64,000 nucleotides of DNA, taken from positions 193,538 through 257,537 of the forward strand of contig NZ_FOEP01000004.1 in NCBI RefSeq assembly GCF_900110775.1, in the 5' to 3' direction. The stretch comes from Thalassovita taeanensis. GTDB taxonomy: Bacteria > Pseudomonadota > Alphaproteobacteria > Rhodobacterales > Rhodobacteraceae. Made by a program: the position numbers and the translations under genes. Each line of letters begins with the position of its first letter. The stretch's first letter is position 1. Below the pieces are notes generated by a model. That model was not told the origin of the DNA, did not search any database, and worked only from the letters and a program-made list of their open reading frames with translations. Positions 17,760-28,430 of the stretch are shown here, piece by piece.

Positions 17760-19037
17760 TCAGTAGTTGGATTTGATCTGAACGCAGGTTTTGGTTTCGG
17801 TGTTGTACATGCCGCAACCAAGGCCCGGCCAATCCGAGTCAAGCACTGCAGATTCCGGCAGGAAGTCGGTCCATGCGTCGCCGGGAACCGGCTCGGTCTG
17901 GCTGATGATGTCAAACTGACCATCGGCCTGAATTTCACCGATCAGAACCGGCTTGGTCAGGTGGTGGTTTGGCAGCATTTCAGCAGTGGTTCCGGTCAGG
18001 TTCGGATAGGTCTGACCGATCATCGCCGCAGTCACAGTATCAACGTCGGTGGTACCGGACGCTTCGACCGCCTGAACCCACATGTTGAAACCGATATAGG
18101 TGGCCTCCATCGGGTCGTTGGTCACGCGCTTTTCACCAGCGAAGGCTTTCCAGGCTTTGATGAACTCGGCGTTAACCTCAGCATCTGCCGACTGGAAATA
18201 GTTCCAAGCGGCCAGATGGCCAACCAGGTTGGTGGTGTCCAGACCCGACAGCTCTTCTTCGCCAACCGAGAAGGCCACGACAGGAATGTCGTCAGCCGAA
18301 ACGCCAGCCGCGGCCAGTTCTTTGTAGAAACCGATGTTGGCGTCGCCGTTGATGGTGCTGATCACGCCGACTTTTTTTCCGTCAGCGCCCAGCGCCACGA
18401 CGTCAGCCACGATCTTGGACCAATCCGAGTGGCCGAAAGGCGTGTAGTTCACGAAGATATCTTCAGCTGGAATGCCTTTGGATTTCAGATAGCTTTCCAG
18501 AATATTGTTGGTTGTGCGCGGATACACGTAATCGGTGCCAAGCAGCGCGAATTTCTCGACGCCCAACTCTTCGAGGAAATAATCCGTGGCCGGGATCGCC
18601 TGCTGGTTCGGCGCGGCGCCGGTGTAGAATACGTTTTTCGAGCTTTCCTCGCCCTCATACTGCACCGGATAGAACAGCAGGCCGTTCAGTTCTTCGATCA
18701 CTGGCAGCACCGATTTGCGCGACACGGACGTCCAGCAGCCGAACATCACGTCGACATTGGACACAGTCAGCAGCTCGCGCGCTTTTTCCGCGAACAGCGG
18801 CCAGTCAGACGCCGGATCAACGACAACCGCTTCCAGTTGCTTGCCAAGAACACCTCCCTTGGCGTTCTGCTGGTCGATCAGCATCAGCATCGTGTCTTTC
18901 AGCGTGGTCTCGGAAATTGCCATTGTGCCGGACAGCGAGTGCAAAACGCCGATCTTGATTGTCTCTTCTGCCAGCGCGGGCATCGCTAGGCAGCTAAGGC
19001 CCAATGCCCCCGCAATTGTGGATTTGAATAGGTTCAT
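17760..19037 (-). CDS. urtA: urea ABC transporter substrate-binding protein UrtA
   Basis: Periplasmic urea-binding protein of 425 aa. A Sec signal ends in AMPALA (about residues 1-23), and the mature protein begins EETIKIGVLHSLSGTMAISE. Urt-type conserved blocks include FYPVQYEGEESSKNVFYTGAAPNQQ and MEATYIGFNMW. The start at 19037 is chosen because GGAGG is 6 nt upstream; the in-frame ATG at 19043 directly abuts GGAGG and the long upstream extension to 19469 has no homology-like content. First gene of urtABCDE, divergent from the urease operon. Confidence 0.96.
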   Translation of the reverse strand: MNLFKSTIAGALGLSCLAMPALAEETIKIGVLHSLSGTMAISETTLKDTMLMLIDQQNAKGGVLGKQLEAVVVDPASDWPLFAEKARELLTVSNVDVMFGCWTSVSRKSVLPVIEELNGLLFYPVQYEGEESSKNVFYTGAAPNQQAIPATDYFLEELGVEKFALLGTDYVYPRTTNNILESYLKSKGIPAEDIFVNYTPFGHSDWSKIVADVVALGADGKKVGVISTINGDANIGFYKELAAAGVSADDIPVVAFSVGEEELSGLDTTNLVGHLAAWNYFQSADAEVNAEFIKAWKAFAGEKRVTNDPMEATYIGFNMWVQAVEASGTTDVDTVTAAMIGQTYPNLTGTTAEMLPNHHLTKPVLIGEIQADGQFDIISQTEPVPGDAWTDFLPESAVLDSDWPGLGCGMYNTETKTCVQIKSNY

Positions 19038-19430
19038 AGTCATCCTCCAAGGCGGGGAGAACTTCAGGTGCCCCTTGCCCGCAGCGGACAAAATACATAC
19101 CTGAACCCCGCAACATTGTTTTTGTTGCAACAGTGTGGCGACCGGACAGATTGCACATCGGACGGTCGTCACACACCCAGTCTCAGCATTGCGCGTTTCG
19201 GTCGGGCAGGCCAAACAAATGCCGCAAGCCACGAGTGGCGCAATCCCGCCGACAAGGTTGACGCTGCGTGAGCAGTGAGTTGTGTAATAATTAGGCACGC
19301 AAACGCGCCTTCGTCGCAAATATAGGCGCAGTATGGCGTCGATCAGCATTTCAGCCCGGTTTTTAAGCATGTTCCTTTCGTATGCCACCTCTCTGTGCGA
19401 CCCCATGACTGTAAGTTGTAGGAGAAGGCC
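19038..19430. promoter_or_regulatory. divergent urt / ure control region
   Basis: About 390 bp between urtA (minus) and ureD (plus), which should carry both promoters. A hairpin GCAACA-N7-TGTTGC lies near 19111-19129 in the urtA leader. On the plus strand TTGACG (19258-19263) with TGTAAT (19283-19288), spacing 19, is a weak promoter candidate. I could not find a convincing sigma-54 -24/-12 element or an NtrC site, though nitrogen control is expected for this module. Confidence 0.5.
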
Positions 19431-19451
19431 ATCAACACCGCACCGGACATA

Positions 19452-20276
19452 TTGCACACAGCGCAGCACGCACGTCAGCCTCGGGCGATGGGCGAGGCGC
19501 TTGTTGCCACCAAGGCGCGCGGTCCGGTGACAGCCTTATCTGATCTGCGCAGCTCAGGGTGCCTGAAGGTATTGTTTCCACGCGGAAACCCCGAGCGCCT
19601 GACCGGGATCTTCATCAACACGGCTGGTGGCGTGACCGGCGGTGATCACCTGAGATTGCGTGCTGAGGCCGGCCCCGACAGTCACCTGACGCTAAGCACA
19701 CAGGCGGCTGAACGCGCGTATCGTGCGCAACCAAAAGAGGTGGGGCGTATTGCCACACAACTGGTGCTGCGCGGCAATGCCGGTCTGGACTGGTTGCCGC
19801 AGGAAACGATTCTCTTTGATCACAGCGCCCTGACCCGAAGCTTGGACGTGAACATGGCAGGCTCGGCGCGTTTTTTGATGGTCGAACCGCTGGTTTTTGG
19901 CCGTGCGGCCATGGGCGAACGGCTGGCCGCGACGGCGTTGAAAGATTCAGTCCGCATCATTCGTGATGGGAGTTTGCTATTTGCCGACTGCCTTCAACTC
20001 GCAGGTGATGCGCAAAACCTGCTGGAGCGGCGCGCTATTGCCGGGGGAGCGGGGGCAATGGCCTCGGTCCTGCTGGCCGCGCCTGCACACGAAGCTGAAA
20101 GTCATCTTGACGCAGTGCGCGCGCTGATGCCTGATACTGGCGGCGTTTCGCTGATCCGGCCCGGACTGCTGTTCGCCCGTATTCTGGCCGAGGACAGCTT
20201 TGTCCTGCGCCAATCGCTTATCCCCGTTCTGACTCGTCTGAACGGTGCCCTCCTTCCCCGAACATGGATGATCTGA
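19452..20276 (+). CDS. ureD: urease accessory protein UreD
   Basis: Urease maturation scaffold UreD (UreH), 274 aa by this start. Family blocks are [10 protein letters not shown], the [24 protein letters not shown] region and [12 protein letters not shown]. With UreF and UreG it forms the complex that loads nickel into apo-UreC. The start is uncertain: the given codon is TTG without a Shine-Dalgarno site, whereas a good GGAG (19421-19424) lies 6 nt before an in-frame ATC at 19431; the next ATG is at 19488. It ends 1 bp before ureA. Confidence 0.9.
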   Translation: MHTAQHARQPRAMGEALVATKARGPVTALSDLRSSGCLKVLFPRGNPERLTGIFINTAGGVTGGDHLRLRAEAGPDSHLTLSTQAAERAYRAQPKEVGRIATQLVLRGNAGLDWLPQETILFDHSALTRSLDVNMAGSARFLMVEPLVFGRAAMGERLAATALKDSVRIIRDGSLLFADCLQLAGDAQNLLERRAIAGGAGAMASVLLAAPAHEAESHLDAVRALMPDTGGVSLIRPGLLFARILAEDSFVLRQSLIPVLTRLNGALLPRTWMI

Positions 20277-20277
20277 C

Positions 20278-20580
20278 ATGCAATTGACCCCCAGAGAGAA
20301 AGACAAGCTGCTTATTGCCATGGCCGCAGAGGTTGCCCGCAAACGTCTGGCGCGTGGCGTCAGACTGAATCACCCGGAAGCAATCGCATTGATTACCGAC
20401 ACCGTCGTGGAAGGTGCGCGTGATGGACGTAGCGTGGCGGACATGATGCAGGCCGGGGCTCGGGTCATCACGCGTGAGCAATGCATGGAGGGGATTCCAG
20501 AGATGATCCACGAGGTGCAGGTTGAAGCGACCTTTCCCGATGGAACCAAGCTGGTGACCGTGCACAACCCGATCCGTTGA
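20278..20580 (+). CDS. ureA: urease gamma subunit
   Basis: Small structural subunit of 100 aa, full length for a bacterial UreA (start [23 protein letters not shown]; conserved [29 protein letters not shown] near the end). It packs with UreB and UreC in the (UreABC)3 trimer. It begins 1 bp after ureD. The stop is followed within 7 nt by a GAGTATTTTGG motif shared with other 3' ends in this window. Confidence 0.98.
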   Translation: MQLTPREKDKLLIAMAAEVARKRLARGVRLNHPEAIALITDTVVEGARDGRSVADMMQAGARVITREQCMEGIPEMIHEVQVEATFPDGTKLVTVHNPIR

Positions 20581-20621
20581 GGGTCTGAGTATTTTGGCAA
20601 GCTGAAAGAGGAAATCACACC

Positions 20622-20927
20622 ATGATCCCCGGAGAAATCTTTTGCGCCGATGGAATGCTGACCCTGAACGCGGGGCGCGAGGCAATTACGCTGATGGTCG
20701 CCAACACCGGTGATCGCCCGGTTCAGGTTGGCAGCCACTATCATTTTTTTGAAACCAATCCGGCGCTTGATTTTGATCGGGCAGCCGCGCGCGGAATGCG
20801 GTTGGATATTGCCGCAGGTACCGCAGTCCGGTTCGAGCCGGGGCAACGGCGCGAAGTGCAACTTGTGCCGCTGTCAGGCAAGCGCGTTGTATACGGGTTC
20901 AATCAGCAGGTCATGGGTGCGCTTTGA
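20622..20927 (+). CDS. ureB: urease beta subunit
   Basis: A 101-aa urease beta subunit. Diagnostic are [11 protein letters not shown], the [26 protein letters not shown] block and [13 protein letters not shown]. It holds no catalytic residues but is needed for the trimer. It is separated by 41 bp from ureA and by 138 bp from ureC; the second gap carries a direct repeat but no gene. Confidence 0.98.
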   Translation: MIPGEIFCADGMLTLNAGREAITLMVANTGDRPVQVGSHYHFFETNPALDFDRAAARGMRLDIAAGTAVRFEPGQRREVQLVPLSGKRVVYGFNQQVMGAL

Positions 20928-21065
20928 AGTTCGCTCATCTTCCGACAATCCGCAACGTGTCCCGGCGTTCACGCCCCCTTCAATCGCCAACGTTACGCAC
21001 ACGAGGGCGATCACGCCCCGGCGCTCGCATTGATAAATAACCGACCTCTATCTGGAGCTGAATAG
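20928..21065. repeat. direct repeat in the ureB-ureC spacer
   Basis: Within this 138-bp gap GGCGTTCACGCCCC (20964-20977) recurs as GGCGATCACGCCCC (21006-21019), 13 of 14 identical and 42 bp apart. Each copy is itself a short GGCG/CGCC inverted repeat. No coding region is supported; it could be an RNA-processing or regulatory element inside the operon. Confidence 0.5.
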
Positions 21066-22775
21066 ATGCCCGCATTGATTTCCCGTTCTGACTATGCTGC
21101 CATGTATGGACCTACCACAGGCGACAAGCTGCGCTTGGCCGATACCGACCTGATCATCGAGGTTGAACGCGACCTTACGACATACGGTGAAGAGGTAAAA
21201 TTCGGTGGCGGCAAGGTGATCCGTGACGGGATGGGGCAAAGTCAGGTCACCCGCGCAGGCGGGGCAGTGGACACGGTGATTACCAATGCGCTGATTGTGG
21301 ATCATACCGGGATTTACAAGGCTGATGTTGGGTTGCGGAGCGGTCGCATTCACACCATCGGCAAGGCAGGAAACCCTGATACTCAGCCCGGCGTGGATAT
21401 CGTCGTCGGTCCCGGCACCGAGGTGATTGCTGGCGAGGGCAAGATCCTGACGGCGGGCGGGTTTGACAGCCATATCCATTTCATCTGCCCCCAACAAATC
21501 GAAGATGCGCTGCATTCAGGCGTCACCACGATGCTGGGCGGTGGGACTGGTCCCGCGCATGGCACGCTGGCAACCACCTGCACCCCTGGCCCCTGGCACA
21601 TCGGACGGATGTTGCAGGCTTTTGATGCCTTTCCGATGAATATCGGGATTTCCGGCAAGGGCAACGCCAGCCTGCCCGCCGCGTTGGAGGAGATGGTTCT
21701 TGGCGGGGCCTGTGCGCTGAAGCTGCACGAAGATTGGGGCACCACCCCGGCCACGATTGATTGCTGCCTGTCTGTGGCCGATGCGATGGATGTGCAGGTG
21801 ATGATCCACACAGACACGTTGAACGAATCCGGCTTTGTGGAACACACGGTGAAGGCCATGAAAGGCCGCACCATTCATGCGTTCCACACCGAGGGCGCGG
21901 GCGGCGGTCATGCGCCGGATATCATCAAGATTTGCGGCGAAAGCTATGTTTTGCCCTCTTCCACCAACCCGACGCGCCCCTTTACGGTTAATACCGTGGA
22001 TGAGCATCTGGACATGCTGATGGTTTGCCACCACCTGGACAAATCCATCCCCGAAGACGTGGCCTTCGCTGAAAGCCGGATCCGCCGCGAGACCATTGCG
22101 GCCGAGGATATCCTGCATGACATGGGCGCGTTTTCGATCATCGCCAGCGATAGTCAGGCAATGGGGCGCGTCGGCGAGGTGCTGATCCGTACATGGCAAA
22201 CCGCCGACAAGATGAAAAAGCAGCGTGGGCGGCTGGCCGAAGAAACCGGCGAGAATGACAATTTCCGCGTCCGCCGCTATATTGCCAAATACACCATCAA
22301 CCCAGCTATTGCGCAGGGTGTTGCGCATGAGATCGGGTCGATCGAAGTGGGGAAAAAGGCCGATCTTGTCCTGTGGTCGCCCGCATTCTTTGGCGTAAAA
22401 CCCGAAATGGTACTGATGTCCGGCACGATCGTGATGGCGCAGATGGGTGACCCCAACGCCTCGATCCCGACACCGCAGCCGGTCTATTCGCGGCCGATGT
22501 TTGGGGCCTATGGTCGCTCGGTTGAACATTCCGCCATTACCTTTGTCTCCGAAGCCGCTCAGGCCAGCGGCTTGCGCGAAAAACTGGGGTTGGCCAAACA
22601 GACCGTGGCGGTCAAAAATACTCGCACCATCGGCAAGGCTGATCTGAAACTGAACGATGCCCTGCCCCATATCGAGGTCCACCCCGAAACCTATGAGGTG
22701 CGCGCGGATGGAGTGTTGCTGACCTGTGAACCGGCGCAGGTTCTGCCGATGGCGCAGCGGTATTTCATGTTCTAA
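21066..22775 (+). CDS. ureC: urease alpha (catalytic) subunit
   Basis: Urea amidohydrolase, 569 aa, producing ammonia and carbamate. Active-site residues, numbered two above Klebsiella UreC, are all present: His136 and His138 (HIHF), carbamylated Lys219 in LKLHEDWG, His221, His248, His274, Cys321-His322 on the flap (MVCHHLDK) and Asp362. It should therefore bind the dinuclear nickel centre and be active once matured by UreDEFG. Its stop overlaps by 4 nt the stop of an opposite-strand gene. Confidence 0.99.
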   Translation: MPALISRSDYAAMYGPTTGDKLRLADTDLIIEVERDLTTYGEEVKFGGGKVIRDGMGQSQVTRAGGAVDTVITNALIVDHTGIYKADVGLRSGRIHTIGKAGNPDTQPGVDIVVGPGTEVIAGEGKILTAGGFDSHIHFICPQQIEDALHSGVTTMLGGGTGPAHGTLATTCTPGPWHIGRMLQAFDAFPMNIGISGKGNASLPAALEEMVLGGACALKLHEDWGTTPATIDCCLSVADAMDVQVMIHTDTLNESGFVEHTVKAMKGRTIHAFHTEGAGGGHAPDIIKICGESYVLPSSTNPTRPFTVNTVDEHLDMLMVCHHLDKSIPEDVAFAESRIRRETIAAEDILHDMGAFSIIASDSQAMGRVGEVLIRTWQTADKMKKQRGRLAEETGENDNFRVRRYIAKYTINPAIAQGVAHEIGSIEVGKKADLVLWSPAFFGVKPEMVLMSGTIVMAQMGDPNASIPTPQPVYSRPMFGAYGRSVEHSAITFVSEAAQASGLREKLGLAKQTVAVKNTRTIGKADLKLNDALPHIEVHPETYEVRADGVLLTCEPAQVLPMAQRYFMF

Positions 22776-23095
22776 TGCATCGCCGCACCGCCCCCATCGA
22801 CACGCCGGATCGGCCAGCCCGGACGCGCCCGCTGCACTTGCACCGGCAGGCATTGCACATAGCGTGTCAGCTTTTCACGCCAGTATCGCGGATCCTCGCG
22901 GATTTCGGTGGGCAAAAGCGCCTTGTCGAACACCCGCGCGCGCCGCTCAACCACCTCAACGCGGCTCCACCTGCCGTCGGGCACGTCGTGTCGCTGCGCA
23001 AGGATCGCCGCCCGCAGGGCGGCCTCGCGTTCCTTCAGCCGGGCAATTCCGGCGCGGGTTTCTGCAAGCTCGTCAGCGAGACCCATTTCGTTCAT
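22772..23095 (-). CDS. conserved hypothetical, antisense within the urease cluster
   Basis: A 107-aa protein on the minus strand, lodged between ureC and ureE and converging on ureC with a 4-bp overlap. The start at 23095 is chosen because GGAG lies 6 nt before it; an upstream ATG at 23107 would contain the ribosome site. The N-terminal half is a charged coiled coil ([25 protein letters not shown]), followed by a basic, Trp/Arg-rich segment ([38 protein letters not shown]). I know no function for it. Confidence 0.75.
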   Translation of the reverse strand: MNEMGLADELAETRAGIARLKEREAALRAAILAQRHDVPDGRWSRVEVVERRARVFDKALLPTEIREDPRYWREKLTRYVQCLPVQVQRARPGWPIRRVDGGGAAMH

Positions 23096-23187
23096 AGTAT
23101 TCTCCATCCAGCGGAAATTTTCTTCAAACCTCGCGTAAACAGGTTAACACGCCCTGAATCCTGCCGCAAAAACCCCGGAGCCCGCCC

Positions 23188-23691
23188 ATGACCGATCTTG
23201 GCATCGCGACGCAGATCATAACCGCAACCGACCCCGCCCCGCACAGCCTGTCGCTGACCTATGAGGACCGGTTTCTGCGCCGCAAGCGCCTGACCACGGT
23301 CGAAGGCGCAACCGTGCTGTTGGATCTGCCACGTGCGACGTCCTTGGAAGAAGGGCAGCAATTGGCGACCGAAACCGGCCAGCGAGTCGACATTTTCGCC
23401 GCGCCAGAGCAGCTTCTTGCGGTGTCCGGTCCAGATCTGCATCGGATGGCCTGGCACATCGGCAACCGACACACCCCCTGTCAGATCGAGGCCGATCGCC
23501 TGCTGATTCAACGTGATCACGTGATCATGGCAATGCTGAGCCATTTGGGCGCTGTTGTGACCGAGGTGACAGAGCCTTTCACCCCCGAGGGCGGGGCTTA
23601 CGGCCACGGACGCACCCATTCGCACGAGCATGGAAATACCCTACACGCCCATGCGCACGACCACACTCATGATCACAGCCATGATCACTGA
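23188..23691 (+). CDS. ureE: urease nickel metallochaperone UreE
   Basis: Delivers Ni2+ to the UreDFG-apourease complex. It is 167 aa, with the peptide-binding N-domain and the metal-binding domain (PDLHRMAWHIGNRHTPCQIE, DHVIMAMLSHLGA, holding the dimer-interface His). The last 28 residues contain 12 histidines, a nickel-storage tail as in Klebsiella UreE and absent from many other UreE proteins. Its 3' end overlaps ureF. Confidence 0.97.
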   Translation: MTDLGIATQIITATDPAPHSLSLTYEDRFLRRKRLTTVEGATVLLDLPRATSLEEGQQLATETGQRVDIFAAPEQLLAVSGPDLHRMAWHIGNRHTPCQIEADRLLIQRDHVIMAMLSHLGAVVTEVTEPFTPEGGAYGHGRTHSHEHGNTLHAHAHDHTHDHSHDH

Positions 23692-24325
23692 CGCGCCGCA
23701 TCTTACGTTGATGCAATGGCTTTCCCCCGCCTATCCCGTCGGGGCGTTCAGCTATAGCCACGGGCTGGAATGGGCGATTGCGGCGCAGGATGTGAGTGAT
23801 GCCAGCAGTCTGCGGGACTGGTTGAAAGATATCCTGTGCCATGGCGCCGGGCGCAATGATGCGATCCTGCTGGCCCACGCGTGGCGCGCGCCACGCAGCG
23901 CGCTGACCGAACTGGATGGGCTGGCGCGCGCCTTCGCCTCGTCGGCGGAGCGCTTGCTGGAAACCCGGCAGCAAGGCGCGGCCTTTTGTCGAACCACGGC
24001 GGCGATCTGGGGGGATGAGCTCCCAGAGCTGACCTATCCGGTGGCGCTTGGCTTTGCTGCGCGCAGTCACAACCTGCCGCTGAGCCTGACCGCTGCGTTC
24101 TATCTGCATGCTTTTGCATCGAACTTGGTGTCGGCCGCGATCCGGTTGGTGCCGCTCGGACAGACAGAGGGCCAAGCCGTTCTGGCGGCCTTGGCGCCGC
24201 TGTGCGAAGAAGTCGCCGAACAGGCGCAGACGCTGACCACCGATGATCTGGGCGGCGCCTGCTTTCTGGCCGATGTCGCCGCGATGAAACACGAAACCCA
24301 ATATACAAGGCTGTTCCGCACATGA
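23681..24325 (+). CDS. ureF: urease accessory protein UreF
   Basis: All-helical UreF, 214 aa from the ATG at 23681 (an ATG at 23669 is an alternative). The conserved start [25 protein letters not shown] is diagnostic, and [25 protein letters not shown] closes the protein. In the maturation complex UreF is thought to gate or check the UreG GTPase cycle. It overlaps the His-rich end of ureE by 11 nt and ureG by 4 nt, indicating coupled translation. Confidence 0.96.
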   Translation: MITDAPHLTLMQWLSPAYPVGAFSYSHGLEWAIAAQDVSDASSLRDWLKDILCHGAGRNDAILLAHAWRAPRSALTELDGLARAFASSAERLLETRQQGAAFCRTTAAIWGDELPELTYPVALGFAARSHNLPLSLTAAFYLHAFASNLVSAAIRLVPLGQTEGQAVLAALAPLCEEVAEQAQTLTTDDLGGACFLADVAAMKHETQYTRLFRT

Positions 24326-24951
24326 CCTCTCCTCATGGCCCCCTGCGAATCGGGATTGGCGGTCCGGTTGGCGCCGGGAAAACCACCCTGACCGCCGCCC
24401 TGTGCCGGGTGCTGGCACCGGATCATTCGATCGGAGCCATCACCAATGACATTTACACGCAGGAAGATGCCGAAGCCTTGATGCGCATGCAGGCCCTGCC
24501 GCAGGATCGCATCATCGGCGTCGAAACAGGCGGCTGCCCGCATACTGCGATCCGTGAGGACGCTTCGATCAATCTGGCGGCTGTGGATGAGATGTGCAAA
24601 CGTCACCCGGACCTTGAGGTCGTGATGATCGAATCCGGCGGCGACAACCTGTCGGCCACGTTCAGCCCTGAGCTGGCCGATCTGACGCTTTATGTGATCG
24701 ACGTGGCGGCGGGGGAAGAGATCCCGCGCAAGGGCGGGCCGGCCATCACGAAATCGGATATTCTGGTGATCAACAAGACCGATCTCGCTCCCTATGTCGG
24801 TGCGTCGCTTGAGGTGATGGAGCGGGACGCCACCCGGATGCGCGCCGGGCGGCCCTTCGTGTTTACCAACTTGCGTCAGGGTCAGGGGCTTGATCAGATC
24901 GTAGCCTTGATCCGCGAGATCGGGGGGCTGCGCACGCCGGTGGTCGCATGA
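24322..24951 (+). CDS. ureG: urease accessory GTPase UreG
   Basis: SIMIBI-class GTPase of 209 aa that powers nickel insertion. The P-loop is [10 protein letters not shown] (residues 9-18); the CxH nickel-binding motif is in [11 protein letters not shown], Walker B-like [11 protein letters not shown] and the guanine motif NKTD. It is the last gene of the urease operon; 134 bp without a gene separates it from the transglutaminase gene cluster. Confidence 0.98.
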   Translation: MTSPHGPLRIGIGGPVGAGKTTLTAALCRVLAPDHSIGAITNDIYTQEDAEALMRMQALPQDRIIGVETGGCPHTAIREDASINLAAVDEMCKRHPDLEVVMIESGGDNLSATFSPELADLTLYVIDVAAGEEIPRKGGPAITKSDILVINKTDLAPYVGASLEVMERDATRMRAGRPFVFTNLRQGQGLDQIVALIREIGGLRTPVVA

Positions 24952-25085
24952 GCCCCGCAACTGCCCGGTTATTAAACCTTTTTCCAGCGGCGCTAAAAAA
25001 GGCCGCGCGGAAGGGCACAAAGCAGATGTGCGTGCGATCCCGCTCGCGCATACTTGCGAAAACACCTTAGAAGCACAGGCACCCA

Positions 25086-28000
25086 ATGGCCATTATTGCA
25101 AGCATCCACCACCTGACCCACTACAAATATGATCGCCCCGTCACGCTGGGCCCGCAGATCATCCGCCTGCGCCCCGCGCCGCATGGGCGCACACGGGTGA
25201 TTTCGCATTCGCTCAAGGTCAGCCCAGAGCCGCATTTCGTCAATCATCAGCAGGACCCGTATGGCAACTGGCTGGCTCGGTTTGTATTCCCCGAGCCGGT
25301 GCGCGAATTCAAGATCGAGGTCGATCTGACCGCCGATATGTCGATCTACAACCCCTTCGATTTCTTCGTCGAGGAGACGGCGGAAAACTGGCCATTCGAG
25401 TATCCGCTGGATCTGGACGAAGATCTGTCGATCTATTGCACGCCCGAACCAACCGGCCCGCTTCTGGAGCAGTTCCTGCGCCAGATCCCCCGCGACAAAT
25501 TGCGCACTGTCGACAAACTGGTGGCGCTGAACGCGTTCGTGGCCAATCACGTCGGCTATGTCATCCGGATGGAGCCAGGCGTGCAGACGCCTGAAGAAAC
25601 GCTGGATCGTGGCACCGGATCGTGCCGCGATTCAAGCTGGTTGCTGGTGCAGGTACTGCGCCATATGGGCATCGCTGCGCGGTTTGTTTCGGGCTATCTT
25701 ATTCAGCTGAAACCGGATCTGAAATCGTTGGACGGCCCGTCGGGCACCGACGTGGATTTCACAGACCTGCACGCCTGGGTCGAGGCCTATGTGCCAGGCG
25801 CGGGTTGGATCGGGCTGGACCCGACCAGCGGGCTTTTGGCGGGCGAAAGTCATGTTCCATTGGCCGCGACGCCGCATTATCGCAACGCTGCGCCGATTTC
25901 TGGCATGGCCAGCTTTGCCGAGGTGAATTTCGACTTTGACATGACGGTCACGCGCGTATCCGAGCATCCGCGCATCACCAAGCCGTTCTCGGATGAAGCA
26001 TGGGACGATCTGCTAAAACTGGGACACAAGGTTGATGAAAGTCTGACTGAGGGCGATGTGCGCCTGACGATGGGCGGCGAGCCGACATTCGTGTCGATCG
26101 ACGACTTTGAGGGGGACGAATGGAACACTGCCGCCGTTGGCCCGGTCAAGCGTGATCTGGCCGACAAGCTGATCCGGCGTCTGCGCAGCCGTTTTGCGCC
26201 GGGCGGGTTCCTGCACTATGGGCAGGGCAAATGGTATCCGGGCGAAAGTCTGCCGCGTTGGACCTTTTCGCTGTACTGGCGCAAGGACGGCAAGCCGATC
26301 TGGAACAATCCCGATCTGGTGGCCGAAGAAACGGTGCAAACCGGGGCAACTCATGAAGACGCGGGCAAACTGCTGCGCACGATGGCGCAGGAGCTGGGGG
26401 TGGAGCCGGAGATGGTGCATCCGGCATATGAAGACCCAGCCGAATGGATCGTCAAAGAAGGCAACCTGCCGGAAAATGTGACGCCCGAAAACTCCAAACT
26501 GAAAGACCCCGAAGAGCGTCACCGGATTGCGCGGGTTTTTGGCAGGGGGTTGACTGATCCTTCTGGCTATGTCCTGCCGATCCAGCGCTGGCAATCCAAG
26601 GCCAGTGGGCACACGTGGCGGTCGGAAAAGTGGAAAATGCGGCGTGGGTATCTGTTTCTCGTGCCCGGCGACAGCCCGGTCGGGTATCGCCTGCCGCTAG
26701 AGGCGCTGCCGCATGTTCCAGCCTCGCAATACCCCTATACTTATGTCACCGACCCGACAGCGCCGCGCACAGATCTGCCTGAGTTTCACCAGCACAAGCA
26801 AGAGCCTGAGGCCACACCCGAACATACGCAACCTGTGTCCAGCTTTACAGCCGGGAGCGATACCCAGACCGTGATCGAACAGGCATTGGGCGAGGTGGGC
26901 GGCGCCGTTCGCACCGCCATGTCGGTCGAGGAACGCGATGGAAGGTTGTGTATTTTCATGCCGCCGGTCGAAGACGCCGAGGATTATCTGGAACTGGTCG
27001 CCGCAGCAGAAAAAGCAGCGCACAAGCTGGGGCTGCCCGTGCATATCGAAGGTTATGCTCCGCCACATGATCCGCGCATTGACGTGATCCGGGTCGCCCC
27101 GGACCCCGGCGTGATCGAGGTGAACATCCACCCTGCCGGAAATTGGGAGGATTGCGTGGCCACCACACAGGCCATTTACGAGGAGGCGCGCCAGTGTCGT
27201 CTTGGCGCCGACAAATTCATGATCGACGGGCGCCACACCGGCACCGGCGGCGGCAACCATGTGGTGGTGGGCGGGGCGACGACGCTGGACAGCCCGTTCC
27301 TGCGCCGTCCCGACCTGCTTCGCTCTCTGGTGCTGTACTGGCAGCGGCATCCATCGCTGTCCTATCTGTTTTCAGGACTGTTTATAGGGCCGACCAGTCA
27401 GGCGCCACGCATCGACGAAGCGCGCCACGACAGTCTGTACGAGCTGGAAATCGCGCTGGCGCAAATTCCCAACCCCGGCGAAGGCCCTGCGCCACAGCCT
27501 TGGTTGGTGGACCGGCTGCTGCGCAATATCTTGATTGACGTCACCGGCAACACCCACCGGGCCGAGATATGTATCGACAAGCTGTACTCGCCCGACGGGC
27601 CAACTGGCCGACTGGGATTGGTCGAGTTCCGCGGTTTTGAGATGCCACCAGACCCCAGAATGAATCTGGCGCAGCAATTGCTGATCCGCGCGATCATTGC
27701 CCGGATGTGGAAAGACCCGATTCAGGGCAAGCCTGTGCGCTGGGGTACGGTGCTGCATGACCGGTACATGCTGCCGCATTTCCTGTGGAATGACTTGCTG
27801 GATGTGCTGCGCGACCTGGACGAGCACGGGTTCAAGATGAACCCCGAGTGGTACAAGGCGCAGGCCGAATTCCGGTTTCCGTTCTGTGGCGAGGTCACAT
27901 ACGAGGGCAATAGGCTTGAGCTGCGTCAGGCGCTGGAGCCGTGGCATGTGCTGGGCGAAACCGGGGCGATCGGCGGCACTGTTCGCTATACTGACAGCTC

Positions 28001-28424
28001 GGTCGAGCGGTTGCAGGCGTCGTTTACCACCCCCAATCCTGACCGCTACAAGCTGCTGTGCAATCAGCGCACTGTGCCGCTGACGGCCTCGGGGACATCG
28101 GGCGAATTCGTGGGCGGAGTGCGGTTCAAGGCGTGGCAGCCCCCGCTGGCGCTGCACCCGGTTTTGCCAGTGAATGCACCACTGACCTTTGACATTTACG
28201 ACACATGGACCGGGCGATCTCTGGGCGGGTGCGTGTATCATGTGGCCCATCCGGGCGGGCGCAATTATGATACCTTCCCGATCAATGGCAACGAAGCCGA
28301 GGCAAGACGGCTTGCAAGGTTTCAGGCGCACGGGCATACATCTGGTATGTTTACCCCAGCGCCTGATACACCGCACCCGGATTTCCCGAGCACGTTGGAT
28401 CTTAGGCGCGCGCCTGGAATCTAA
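25086..28424 (+). CDS. transglutaminase-like / DUF2126 amidoligase fusion
   Basis: A large 1112-aa cytoplasmic protein without signal peptide. The first 90 residues match the bacterial transglutaminase N-domain, followed by a papain-like core with an intact triad: Cys180 (GTGSCRDSS), His229 (DLHAW) and Asp245 (GLDPTSG). From about 330 to the end is the DUF2126 region ([59 protein letters not shown]), regarded as a GS-like (COOH-NH2 ligase) amidoligase fold. One chain thus joins a peptide-bond-cleaving or transferring domain with a ligase domain. First gene of a three-gene operon, 6 bp before the next gene. Confidence 0.93.
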   Translation: MAIIASIHHLTHYKYDRPVTLGPQIIRLRPAPHGRTRVISHSLKVSPEPHFVNHQQDPYGNWLARFVFPEPVREFKIEVDLTADMSIYNPFDFFVEETAENWPFEYPLDLDEDLSIYCTPEPTGPLLEQFLRQIPRDKLRTVDKLVALNAFVANHVGYVIRMEPGVQTPEETLDRGTGSCRDSSWLLVQVLRHMGIAARFVSGYLIQLKPDLKSLDGPSGTDVDFTDLHAWVEAYVPGAGWIGLDPTSGLLAGESHVPLAATPHYRNAAPISGMASFAEVNFDFDMTVTRVSEHPRITKPFSDEAWDDLLKLGHKVDESLTEGDVRLTMGGEPTFVSIDDFEGDEWNTAAVGPVKRDLADKLIRRLRSRFAPGGFLHYGQGKWYPGESLPRWTFSLYWRKDGKPIWNNPDLVAEETVQTGATHEDAGKLLRTMAQELGVEPEMVHPAYEDPAEWIVKEGNLPENVTPENSKLKDPEERHRIARVFGRGLTDPSGYVLPIQRWQSKASGHTWRSEKWKMRRGYLFLVPGDSPVGYRLPLEALPHVPASQYPYTYVTDPTAPRTDLPEFHQHKQEPEATPEHTQPVSSFTAGSDTQTVIEQALGEVGGAVRTAMSVEERDGRLCIFMPPVEDAEDYLELVAAAEKAAHKLGLPVHIEGYAPPHDPRIDVIRVAPDPGVIEVNIHPAGNWEDCVATTQAIYEEARQCRLGADKFMIDGRHTGTGGGNHVVVGGATTLDSPFLRRPDLLRSLVLYWQRHPSLSYLFSGLFIGPTSQAPRIDEARHDSLYELEIALAQIPNPGEGPAPQPWLVDRLLRNILIDVTGNTHRAEICIDKLYSPDGPTGRLGLVEFRGFEMPPDPRMNLAQQLLIRAIIARMWKDPIQGKPVRWGTVLHDRYMLPHFLWNDLLDVLRDLDEHGFKMNPEWYKAQAEFRFPFCGEVTYEGNRLELRQALEPWHVLGETGAIGGTVRYTDSSVERLQASFTTPNPDRYKLLCNQRTVPLTASGTSGEFVGGVRFKAWQPPLALHPVLPVNAPLTFDIYDTWTGRSLGGCVYHVAHPGGRNYDTFPINGNEAEARRLARFQAHGHTSGMFTPAPDTPHPDFPSTLDLRRAPGI

Positions 28425-28430
28425 CGTGTT

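Noticed and set aside
19038-19430. Sigma-54 promoter or NtrC site before urtA or ureD
   Set aside because: Nitrogen control is expected, but no TGGC-N7/8-TTGC element with correct spacing or symmetric NtrC site was found by eye.
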